Below, in pieces: positions 9,898-20,141 of a stretch of 64,000 nucleotides of DNA. A program made the position numbers and the translations under genes. Source of the stretch: Lasiodiplodia sp. COLG20 (Eukaryota > Ascomycota > Dothideomycetes > Botryosphaeriales > Botryosphaeriaceae); the NCBI GenBank assembly GCA_009801085.1, contig VNWV01000008.1:682001-746000 (forward strand). Reading direction: 5' to 3'. The notes under the pieces are model-generated. The model was given only the letters and a program-made list of their open reading frames with translations. It was not told the origin of the DNA and did no database searches. Position 1 is the stretch's first letter, and the number at the start of each line of letters is the position of its first letter.

Positions 9898-11340
9898 TTT
9901 GAGATGGTGGATGGACTAAGGGACAGCAGAGAAGGATGGACGGAGCGGTGAGGTTCAGGCTACGGACGTAGTGATAAAGAAGGGTGGAGCGGATTAATAG
10001 CGAGTGCTCTCGGCCTTTGGAACGCCCAAGTCGTCCTTTCACATGTCAGCGGACAGCGGCAGACGGGCGCCCACGTACCCCGGACACGCCTGAATCTGGG
10101 GGAGCCGCAGGTAGCGGTGCTCGTGACGTGCGGCGAGCCAACCAGAGGAGACGGCAATGCTGGCGGAGAGGTCAGCGGCCGCCCCGTCCGGGGTCGCACA
10201 TGCCGAGGTTCAGCTGTGCCTTGCGTCACTCGCGGCACGTGCACGCTGCCTGCCGAATCAGCACCGCCGCATTATGTACGACCACGCCGAGCTCATCTCA
10301 TCCGCCGTCAGCTGTGCCCACGCTTCGCGACGCTTTTGGTTGCGGCATTCCTGAAGTGCCTGCGCCGCGGCTGGCCGGCCGGCCGGGATCCACGGCTTTT
10401 CTGGGGTACCGACGCTTTCGGACGATGCTCTCCTCATGGGGCCACGGCTGCCATGGCGGCGGCCCTCTCCCCGAAACAATGCATCCTCGCGGACCACTGT
10501 GCGACTTGACCAATAATCCTTATTAACCGGCCTGCTCGCCGTCTGAGTATATGCTGCCTGATGAGGTCCCCGCAGCTGCGCGAAGGACATCCCTCAGCGC
10601 ACACAAACCAAAGACATTCGTAAGCTCATGAGAAACACTAACTTGTGGAAACATCCATGTCAGCCCTGCGAATATTTTATCCGTTGACCACGGCGAACAA
10701 GCGCGGGAGCTGAACGGGAAACTCTTCCGAGAGTAATGTAGGAACATGCAACCTTTGCCTTGTCAGTATCTCCCCTGCAGCATTTTCAAGCCTCATGTCT
10801 TCCTTCCAATACCTCCTACTTCAAATCCGCAGCATTTCCCATGGATGTTTTCCTTTTTCTCAGGTCCATCCTAGACCATGCAACCTTCGGCCCAACGACT
10901 TCCACCTGCAACGGCCCGTCTATGGCTCAAGGATTGAGACCGGCGATAAACTATCACCATGACGTAGCATCTACATATGAGGGGTAGATGAGAGACGCGA
11001 AGCACGAGATGGAGTTGTATCTGCAATTGCATGCCCTGTATTTGATCCTCTCAAGATTTCTACCGCCTGAGAAGACTGGCTGCTATCTTCCTGTATCACT
11101 TCTGTCATTGCTTTTTGCGGGACGTCGCGAGGTGGGTCTCTCTTCAGCTCATGCATGCACACACACGCTTCAAGAGTCTGCTGCGAGATATCACAACATC
11201 TCCTCATTTTGTGCAACGCAGAGAAACCGACTCGTCTCTTTGTTCAAAGATAAAAGCTGAGCCATTGGAACCGCTGGAGCACCGCACCAGACCAACTCTA
11301 ATCGCCAAAAGTTAAACAATTGACTCACCTCTCGATCACA
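9898..11340. promoter_or_regulatory. Divergent intergenic region (ACAD and ADH promoters)
   Basis: The 1.4 kb between two divergent oxidoreductase genes. It is GC-rich near 10,100-10,400, with a palindromic GGCCGGCCGGCC block at about 10,370, and becomes pyrimidine-rich before the ADH start. No ORF here has a recognisable domain. Shared regulation is an inference from orientation. Confidence 0.45.
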
Positions 11341-12581
11341 ATGGGCACCGAAGCCATCCCTGACAGCATGCTCGCATGCCAGGTAGTCGAGGTATCACCC
11401 CCAGGGACAATCCACTCCCCAAATGCTAAACTCCCCAAATGCTAATCCCCCCCAGTTCAACCAACCCTACAAAATCCACCAAATCCCCGTCCCCAAGCAC
11501 GACCTAGGCCCGCACGACCTCCTCGTCAAAATCGCCGTCGCCTCCCTCTGCCACACCGACTCAATGATCGCAGCAGGCACCTACACGCCACCGCTCCCCT
11601 GCACCGCCTCGCACGAAGGCGCCGGCACCGTCGCGTTTTGCGGCTCCTCCCCAGCCGCAACCGCCTTCCCGCCCGGCACGCGCATCATGTGCGGCCTCTA
11701 CCTGCACCACTGCGAAGCCTGCGCCGACTGCGCGGCCGGCCAGCCGCAGTACTGCGCCCGCAGCGCCGGCGCCATCGGCGTGCACACGCACGGCGCCTTC
11801 GCCGAGTACGCGCGCGTCGACGCCCGCAACGCCGTGCGCCTGCCCGACAACGTCACTTTCGCGACGGCCGCGCCGTTGGCGTGCGCCGGCTGCACCATTT
11901 ACCGCGGGGTGACGGCCGCGGCGGGGTTGAGCGCTGGCGAGTGGCTCTGCCTGGTTGGTGCGGGCGGCGGGCTCGGGCATTTGGGTGTGCAGTTTGCGAA
12001 GGCGCGGGGGTTGCGCGTCGTCGGGGTCGATGCGCGCGACGAGGGGTTGGCGCTGGCGAGGGAGGCGGGCGCGGATGTGGTGGTGGATGCGCGGACGGGG
12101 AAGGAGCGGGTAGTGGAAGAAGTACAGAAGGTAACGGGCGGCGCGGGCGCGGACGCGACGGTGACGCTTGCGGATGCGCAGGGTGCGGCGGCGCTGGCGT
12201 GCGCGGTTACGAAGATGCATGGGTTAATGGTGCAGATTGCGCAGGTGAGTGCTGAGGTGCTGGGCGTGGAGATGTGCAGTCTGAGAGGGATGTAAGCTCA
12301 CTGTCGCATAGCCGGATGAGGTTGCCATACCGTTCCATGAACTCATCTTCCGCGACATCAAGATTCATGGTTCGCTTATTTCCTCGCCGGAGGAAGCGCG
12401 CGAGATGATGAAGGTGGTATCGGAGAATGGCATCTCCGTCAAGACGAATCCGGTTCAGGGCTTGAACGAGATTCCGAAGCTGCTGGAGCTGGTGCGAAGT
12501 GGAAAGATGGCGGGCAAGGGCATCGTGATTGTTGACCCGAAGCAGATCGAGCACGAGAAGACGATTGGGGCGACGATCTGA
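11341..12581 (+). CDS. Zinc-dependent alcohol dehydrogenase (GroES/MDR family)
   Basis: Exons 11341-11382, 11456-12244 and 12312-12581 give 366 residues, the usual length for class-Adh1-type fungal enzymes. Catalytic zinc ligands appear as C46-H47 (SLCHTDS), H67-E68 (ASHEGAG) and a later cysteine in LACAGCTIYRG. The structural zinc site C100, C103, C106 and C114 has the canonical CX2CX2CX7C spacing. The coenzyme-binding motif is VGAGGGLGHLGVQFAK. It should interconvert primary or secondary alcohols and aldehydes with NAD(H). The aspartate in VGVDARDEG at the end of the second Rossmann strand favours NAD over NADP. It is cytosolic by lack of any targeting signal. The first exon is tiny (14 codons). 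Confidence 0.93.
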
Positions 12582-13514
12582 AGTTCACCATTCCTTCCGA
12601 GCTGAAATGCGTGAGTGAGTCGGAAGATGTATGGAGTTTAGCTTTCCTGACAGAACGTCGTCTGAAAGTGGTTGTAGCGGACGCGGGGTTTTGCTTCCAA
12701 AATGATACTCGAAAACGACAAAAATCCCTTCTACTTTCTCCCGCGGGCGGTTTCGTATTCCGTATTCTGTTTTGTGCATGGCCATCCCTCCTGAGCGCTT
12801 ACGCGGATCACTCGAATCGCTACACCACCACTTAATATGCAAGGCGGGCCATCTCCTGATACCGACATCGGAAAGCCTTAAATAGAGGGGAATCGGAAAC
12901 AATAGGGCCGTAAATGGCGGGACCGGCTTTCCGGTGAAGCGGAAATGGAGGTCCAGCAATTTGACATGTGCATTTAGGTTATCAGAGTGCAGCGGAAGAA
13001 GTGCGGGGTGCATGAGAGTCCAAGAAGAAACAAGCTCGCAAAGGACGGTGCTCAAGCTACCCAATCCGCCAATCTTCCAGAATGCGCCGTCTTCCGCCGT
13101 CCAATCACGGCTTCTGCAAGAGGCTTCCTGCACAGCCTGTGGCCCCGTTTTGCTCCGATGCTGGCAGGGATCCGACGGCGGGAATGACGTTCATGGCACG
13201 CGATCTTATGTGGGGAAGGAGAACGCGCGGGTGTGCGGGCGAGAGACGAGCAGGCATTCGCGCAAGATGAAGTCGGTGATGGTTAGACCCTGATGAGTGG
13301 GCCTTACGTCTTGCTGACATGGCTAGCTGCGTGAGGAGACGACGGCTCTCCTCTTAAGGCCCCGCTGCCCTCACGTTCTGTTGGTTTGAAGTTGACATTC
13401 TGCTCGTGTGCTCTTTCAATTGTTTACCTCTGAATATCAAAAAGCCGTCTCTCTTCTTTGCAAACATTCACCACTTCTTTTCCCCAAAACAATACCATCT
13501 TTTTCACTGCCATA
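12582..13514. other. Intergenic, ADH to cupin gene
   Basis: Holds the 3' flank of ADH and the promoter of the cupin gene, with a CT-rich leader just before its ATG. Longer open frames on both strands here lack ATG-supported, domain-bearing sequence. I see no gene. Confidence 0.4.
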
Positions 13515-14151
13515 ATGGTGCTCGGCGGCGCAGTCAAGGTAGTCAAGGGGGAAAACCTCAAGACCAGCGGTGCGCAGACAGAAGGAATGATCCGGATGAA
13601 CGCCATCGCAGACATGTCCGACCAGATATGCGGCACGGGTGCGTTGTTACCATCAATACCCAACGCCGCATCCGTCCGCTAACTCACCCACGCAGTCATG
13701 GTAGCCAAACCACACACCACCTCCGCCGTCCACCACCACGGCAACGAAGGTCCGTTGCTATCTACCCTTCCCTCATCCCCTCCCTCCACTCCCCTTACCT
13801 ACTCTTCCATCCTATCTCTTCACAACTAACATTCAACCAACAGACACAATCATCTACGCCGTCAGCGGCCACGGCAGCATCGTCAGCGACAACGGGCGCA
13901 CGCGGCAGGAGCTCAGTCCCGGTGACTTCGCCCTCATCCCTGCCTTCGCGCAGCACCAGGAGATCAACGACAGCGACGCCGACGTCGTCTGGGTCATCAC
14001 CCGCGGCGGGCGGTCGCCCGTCGTCGTCAACCTCGACGGCTGGGGCCAGGAGCTGCGCCGCAAGAGCGACGCCAACAGCTACCACCGTCGCGACAGCAGC
14101 GAGGCGGGTAGCAGCTACGGTGGGAGCCCTGTGGGGAGTAGGCGGTTGTGA
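13515..14151 (+). CDS. Small single-domain cupin protein
   Basis: Exons 13515-13638, 13696-13749 and 13844-14151 give 161 residues. Both cupin metal-site motifs are visible. Motif 1 is VHHHGNEDTIIYAVSGHG (about residues 53-70), supplying two or three histidines and a glutamate. Motif 2 is PGDFALIPAFAQHQEIN, supplying the last histidine. A single beta-barrel of this size often acts as a dioxygenase, isomerase or small-molecule binding protein. The substrate cannot be told from sequence. The Ser/Gly-rich last 25 residues look disordered. There is no signal peptide, so it is probably cytosolic. Confidence 0.87.
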
Positions 14152-16573
14152 AAGGGGGATTGGGGGTGGAGGGTTGAGTGAGTAGGTGATGAAGGGATGT
14201 TGAAACTTTTGTTTTCCCCTTTCTTTTTTTCTCTCTTCTGGTTGCCTTGGATCTAAGGCTTCGAGATGTCGGTTGGCGTGGCGTGTTTGTATGCAGAGCA
14301 ATTTCTAGGGGACTTCCGCGAACGGTTTGAATATCCATATGATTTTGTGGTTGCGACCGCGCCAACTCTTGCACCTAAAGATCCACTCGGATCTTGCCGC
14401 AGTGTCGGCATTTGATAATCAGGACCATTCAAGCTTACTCGGTAGGCTCGCCGGGAAGGATGCAATTTAGCCAAGGAAGCTGTTCCTGCGTCCTTGTGGT
14501 CATGTGAGCTTGGTTGGAAGTCAGCAGATCTTGGTAACCTGGGCGATCGATTTGACTGACCATCACCTCGGAATTTCTGAAACACTGAGCACCAGCTCCA
14601 CACGGATGACTTGCAGCTGTGATACCGTCAGGAGCAATATTGCAAATCCTTACAGGCAGGCAGCAAACAGACGCCTGGATTTTGATGGTCGGTTCCACGC
14701 CGAGTACCTTCCACGCAAAACATACCCGTCGGTATCGAGCCAAGGATCGATGAACAGGACGATATTGTGTTTGCCCGCACGGCTCTTAGATTCTTGAGCA
14801 GAGTCCTCATAGTTACAGCCTTTACGGACTGGCCATTACTTCGACGGAGATTAAGAGGCTGAGATTAATGTTGTTTTTTTTTAAAAAAAAAAAAGCTGCC
14901 CACTGAGCAAGTGCGAATGGCGAGCTTATCCGGTCAAAAAGCCTTACAATTCCAAGACCAAGAGGAGAAGAAAGTCAACCCGATGCGGCCGGAAGTCGAC
15001 CGCAAGGGAATTCAGCCGCAGCAATAGACTCGGTGCGGACGCGGACATATGCGACTAGCCGGTAGAAGCGCGCGGGGTCGCACAACACAGCGCACATGTC
15101 TCGGCAACGAAAATCGCCAGCCACGCGATTAAGCCATGAGACTTGCCGTGCTGTTAACCGGGCGACGGGTTGTCTCTGAAAATCCTCGCGTGCGTCTGAG
15201 ACGGTAAGCCTCGCACCGGTTGTTGACCTGGAGTAAGTAAGTCGGTACTGCGTGAGGGCACGCTGAAAGTTTGCTGAGAATACCAACATGATCACAACGC
15301 AGCTACGTCGTAGAGTTTGTTCTCGCAACTAGGTTTCATTTAAGTGGTCACAGGCGGCAGGATGCAGCAGGTGGTGATGAAGTCGGCAAGAGCTAAGGTT
15401 TGAGGCGTTGAGGCTCGTCGGTCGTGGCATCATGATCAGCAAGGCGCTGACATTTATGACATCGGCAGGTGGCAGCAAGGCGCTATCGTTCATGACCTAG
15501 ATCGGATGCGTGAGCAATCACCCAGATTTGATTCGTTGCGTGAGAGACATGATAGCAGACTATTGAGCGGTGGAAGCTCGCACATGTGCAGTAGAGAGGG
15601 AACACAAGCGGCTGCTGGAATAAATTAATAGCACCGAGCCGTTGGATTCACCGAAGGAGCGCAATGTTAGGAACACACCAATCAGACGCGTCGGTTCCGA
15701 AGCGTGCGAGAGTATGCTGTCGTGTGGGGAAGTGATCGTCCCAACAACTCTAGTTGCCGTGTATGCTCTTCCTCTTGCTTGTGCGATGAACCCATTTTAT
15801 GTGCCCCTCGAGAACCGCCATTCCGTTAGCTCGGGATACCTCAGTGCGCCATCAGAGAAGATATAAAGCTTCTTCTTTCTGTGCAAATAGCCATCATGCC
15901 TCTCCGCCACAGGCCAAATTAGTATGCCGGACCATGCAGCGACTTGCCCATTCCGCTAGCGCTCCTATCCGACCGTGCAGCCCTGGACCGATGCGGCACT
16001 ATCGATGGGGGCCATGTGCTACCAGGGTCGTTTTACCGCTCCCGTTGCGCCCCCTTATGGCGACTGCGTGTACCGGCACGCTTCCTCTCTCACGCTCCTG
16101 ATACGCTCACGCGCTTTGCTCAACAATCCCTCCACCACTCGGCTGACCAGCATCCGGCAGCCACCCTATCGTGGCATCTCTTCGAACACCGTGCTCAAAA
16201 TCATGTCCACTCTTTGAAGACTCCCCGCTTGTTCGCGTGCGCCCCACTTGTGATGTGCAAGAGTGTGGAGGTGGGCGTGCTGGTCTATAAGAGAAAAACA
16301 GTGTCGATATCAGCTGTGGAAGAGTCAAGTGAAAAGCTCTCGGAATCTCTACATCTCTTGGACTTCCGCTGACTGTTTGTTTCATCGCCACCTAAAGCTG
16401 CCATGGAAAGGGCAGCCACTTCATAGACACACCCTCCTCAGCGCTTGCTTTGTGGTTCCGCTTCTGGAAATCGCAAATCCATCTGGTTCTTTGACGAACA
16501 GCCTTTTCACTCTCTTTTTTCTATTCTTCGTCATCTTTTTTATTGATACCCATTCAATAGTCTTAGCATCGCT
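14152..16573. other. Long intergenic region before the mannosidase
   Basis: About 2.4 kb without a supportable gene. An A/T homopolymer pair (T then A run) lies at 14,873-14,894. A TATA-like TATAAG sits near 16,287 and a CT-rich leader at about 16,500-16,560, likely the promoter of the GH92 gene. The scattered short frames show no domains. Confidence 0.4.
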
Positions 16574-19208
16574 ATGACTAGTATTGTTTCGTCCTTGGCA
16601 TTGGCACTGGTGGTACACGAGGTTGGTGGTGCAGTGCTGGCGCAGACAACTGATTATACACAATATGTCGATCCATTGTAAGTTTCCTGTGGCTTCATTC
16701 CGAAGCATGAGGGCTATTCTCGTTTGAAGCCGAATACGCCATCGTCTTGCACCACAATCCGCTGACAAGTCCGTCCAGCCACGGAACCGAAAATGGCGGC
16801 AACGTCTTCCCCGGCGTCGTTCCAGGTAAACTCACCCGTAGTTTCTCTTGTAGGCTTCTTGCTCATGTGCGGCAACAGCACCCTTCTCCGTGGTCAAGCT
16901 CGGCATCGACGTCTTGTCCGGCACCACCGACGCCTACTCGGGCTACCTGCCGACGGGCAACGTGACCGGCTTCAGTATGCTCCATGAGAGCGGCACGGGA
17001 GGCGCGCCGAAATACGGTGTTGTTTCACAGCTGCCCGTCGTTGCTGCTGGAAGCTCTTCATCCATGCCGGTTAACCCGCTTGCCGACCTCAGTGTCACAC
17101 GCGCTGAGGCGGACGAGGCGACTGTCGGCTACTACCGCGCGAGCCTGGCGAACGGCGTGACGGTCGAGCTGTCAGGGACGAATCATGCCGGTTTGTACCG
17201 GTATACGTTCCCCGCGGGCACGAATGCGCCGGCGGCGGTGGTGGTGGATGTGTCGCATGTGCTGCCATCGTTCAGGGGGATGGGATGGGGGCAGGGGTAT
17301 GCGGGTGGAGAGTTTGAGATTTTTGATGATGGGCATTACGAGGGGAAAGGGACGTATAATAATGGCTGGAATCTCGGTGAGTGCTGTGGATTGAATGATT
17401 TCCAACACCGGCTGATTTGAGCTTCCCAGCACCAAACTGGGACATTTATTTTTGTGGCAGGTTCAACGCTACGGCGAAGAGTAGCAAGACGTTTTCTGGA
17501 AGCGGGACCACTCTTGACCAGTACGGGAAGGAGTCGTCTGTATCCGGTTCTGAGCGTTTGGGCGGCGTTTTTGCGTTTGAAGAGACTGCAGTCCAGTCGA
17601 CAGTTGGTATCTCGTTCATCTCGTCAGAGAAAGCCTGTCAGTTCTTGGACGATGAATTGCCGTCTGATACCACTTTGGAGTCTCTGGTCGCTGCCTCGAA
17701 GGAGACATGGAACGACCAGGTCTTTTCGAAGGTCACGACGACAGAGACGGATCCAGAGTTCCTGACGCAGTTGTACTCAAGCTTGTACGGGATGCACCTG
17801 ATCCCGTCCAACCGCACTGGAGAGAATCCGTTGTGGGAATCTGATGAGCCGTACTACGACGACTGTAAGTCAAGTTCCTAGTACTGCTCAATCCAGAGCT
17901 AATAAGACTTGTAGGGTTTACGCTCTGGGACTTGTTCCGCTGCACGACGCCGTTGATGCATGTCCTTCAGCCAGAGGCGTACGAGGAACAGATTCGCTCG
18001 TTCATTGACATCTGGAGAAATGAAGGCTTCATGCCTGATGCGCGATCATCGAATTGGAACGGTCGTGTCCAAGGCGGGACCAACGCTGACAATGTTCTCG
18101 CTGATGCGTACGTGAAGGGCGTAAGAGGGGCCATCAACTGGGAGGCGGGCTACGGTAAGCCAGATCAAAGCTATTACTGCAAGAAACTACTAACAGCGCT
18201 GAAGCTGCGATGCTCACCGATGCGGAGAAGGTGCCAGCGAATAGCAACGATCCGTCGACAGCGCCAGACGTGTCGTCGACGAAGGAGGGGAGGGGAGCGC
18301 TGCCAGATTGGCTCCATTACGGGTGGATCACGCCCACGTATTCACGAGCTGTGTCTAGAGCGGTGGAGTATTCGGCGAATGACTTTGGTCTCTACCAAGT
18401 GGCTTGCGGATTAGGCCGGGATGACGACGCCACGAAGTATCTCCGCAGATCCCGCAATTGGCGAAACCATTGGAACTCCAACGCTACGGCACTGGGGTTC
18501 AGTGGCTTCGTTGTCCCGCGCAACGCCGATGGGACGTTCGTGGAGCAAGATCCTCTCTCGTGTGGTGACTGCTACTGGGCGTCTCCGTACTATGAGGACA
18601 ATCCGTACACGTACAGCTTCAATGCGATCCACGACATGGATAACATGATAAGCCGGGCGGGAGGCTCAAGCACGTTCGTCAAGCGCTTGGACGCGTTCTT
18701 CTCGCAGAAGCTGTACAACCCGGGGAACGAACCGAGCTTCACGACGCCGTACCTTTACAACTACGCGGGCCGACAGGATCTCACGGTCCGGCAGATCCGC
18801 ACGACCGGATACAACAGCTACAACGCGGGGCGGGGCGGAATCCCGGGCAACAGCGATGCGGGTGCGATGCAGAGCTGGATCCTCTGGAACATGATCGGCC
18901 TTTACCCCGTGACCGGGCAGACAACCTTCTTGGTGGGCAGCCCGTGGGTTGAGCAGCTGACGATCTCGCTGGGCGACGGCAAATCCCTCAACATCACATC
19001 CAACGTGGATGCGGCGACGCAGCGCGGGCAGGGCGCCTACTACGTGCAGAGCTTGACGGTAAACGGTGAGGCATGGGACAAGTCGTGGGTCACATGGGAA
19101 GACGTGTTTGCGGAGGGTGGAGAGATGGCGTTTGTACTTGGCACCACGCCACAAAGCTGGGATACTGGTGATGCGCCGCCCAGCCCAGCGACCCATCCTC
19201 CCGCCTGA
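16574..19208 (+). CDS. Secreted GH92 family alpha-1,2-mannosidase
   Basis: Six exons: 16574-16677, 16779-16825, 16879-17376, 17430-17864, 17915-18154 and 18205-19208, giving 775 residues. It starts with a hydrophobic signal peptide ending near GGAVLAQ, followed directly by the GH92 beginning YTQYVDPFHGTENGGNVFPG and the PFSVVKLG segment. Later conserved segments include GCTTPLMHV-like CTTPLMHVLQP, NWNGRVQGGTNADNVLADAY and, near the C-terminus, GGIPGNSDAGAMQSWILWN. The family removes alpha-1,2-linked mannose from N-glycan or glycoprotein substrates using calcium. It therefore probably acts extracellularly or in the secretory pathway. The intron before exon 6 uses a GAAG acceptor, chosen because it restores the conserved AAMLTDAE frame. 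After the TGA the same frame stays open for about 92 codons and encodes a transmembrane segment (see separate entry). Confidence 0.92.
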
Positions 19209-19484
19209 TGCCAGCTCAGGCCGGGGGGCGTGAGTAACAGGGACGATGGCGGAGGTGTGAGCGGTGAGGATGGGTTGGCCAGCGGTGCATCTGGAGGCGG
19301 GCTTGGCTCGGGCGTGGCGGCGCGGGCGCTCTGGGCGATGGTCATTCTGAACGCGCTGGTGTTTGCAGGAGCGAGCGTAGCTGTGTGGCGGATGTTGGTG
19401 TTGCGCAGGCGTCTGCGGCAAGCGCAGGCAGGCACGGCCGCCAAAGTAGAAACAACAGCCGAGGGCGCTAGCGGCAGCCGCTAG
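19209..19484 (+). other. In-frame extension after the GH92 stop: putative membrane anchor
   Basis: In phase with the mannosidase, the frame continues from the TGA at 19206-19208 to a TAG at 19482-19484. It encodes a Gly/Ser/Asp spacer, one hydrophobic helix (ALWAMVILNALVFAGASVAV) and a basic stop-transfer segment (RRRLRQ). This is what a C-terminal anchor of a type I secretory protein looks like. No GT-AG intron I could find removes the TGA and keeps the frame: the only nearby GT donor (19168) gives early stops with each AG downstream. It may be readthrough, a recently truncated anchor, or a sequencing error. Confidence 0.45.
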
Positions 19485-20141
19485 AGATCTGCACGAAATT
19501 AGAGAGATAAGACAGAGCCGTTCAACGGCGCTAGGAGATTGCTCGACAGGGCAGTGATGTGTGCAACGCCAGAAAAACGCGGGGCGTGGGGCTCGAGCTC
19601 GGTGAGCGGTGAGTCGTATTTTTTGAGAGCGGCTTGTGAAAGCGGCGCGCCAGACACATGGAATGGCAGCTCGTGCAAGGGAGCTCCCCGGATCCCCGGA
19701 CGCCGCGGCAGTCGCAAACAGCACCGCGCCTATGCCCTTTCTTCCCTTCTTTCACCACCATTGCTTGCGCCCATGTCAGATGGGCCTCGCTGACCCGGGT
19801 GGCTTGGCCCTTTATCTCGAGTCAGCCAATTGCTTCGCTCTCCACACAGGCCAAGATGGTGCACCGGAGGCCAGCCCGCCCAGGCCCCAAGCAGACGCCT
19901 AGCTTCTGGGCTTGGCTTGCCCTCCGTCACCGCGTCAGCCCGTCAGATCACGCTCTCTATCTCGAAACGGAGCGCGCCTCTCGGCTGGTGCGCCTGAATT
20001 GAACCTACGATTCGAGAACATCCCGCGCCGCCTTGGTTCCCGCGACTACATATACACACGCGTCGCGCGCTGGCCTCCGGACTCCAACCTCTGGCCTGGG
20101 TTCTCCCTCTTCTATCCAAACCCCAGGAACGAGGAGCAACC
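19485..20141. other. Intergenic, mannosidase to antiporter
   Basis: GC-rich promoter region for the K+/H+ antiporter gene, with a pyrimidine-rich stretch just before its ATG. No additional gene is visible. Confidence 0.4.

Noticed and set aside
11561..12220. 219-codon minus-strand frame within ADH
   Set aside because: An Arg/Ala-rich shadow of the alcohol dehydrogenase, caused by GC-rich third positions.
12585..13133. 182-codon minus-strand frame downstream of ADH
   Set aside because: No domain and no splice-compatible neighbours, and its sequence is not protein-like in composition.
18666..19724. 352-codon minus-strand frame over the end of the mannosidase
   Set aside because: Antisense to conserved GH92 sequence, with Arg-rich shadow composition and no motif.
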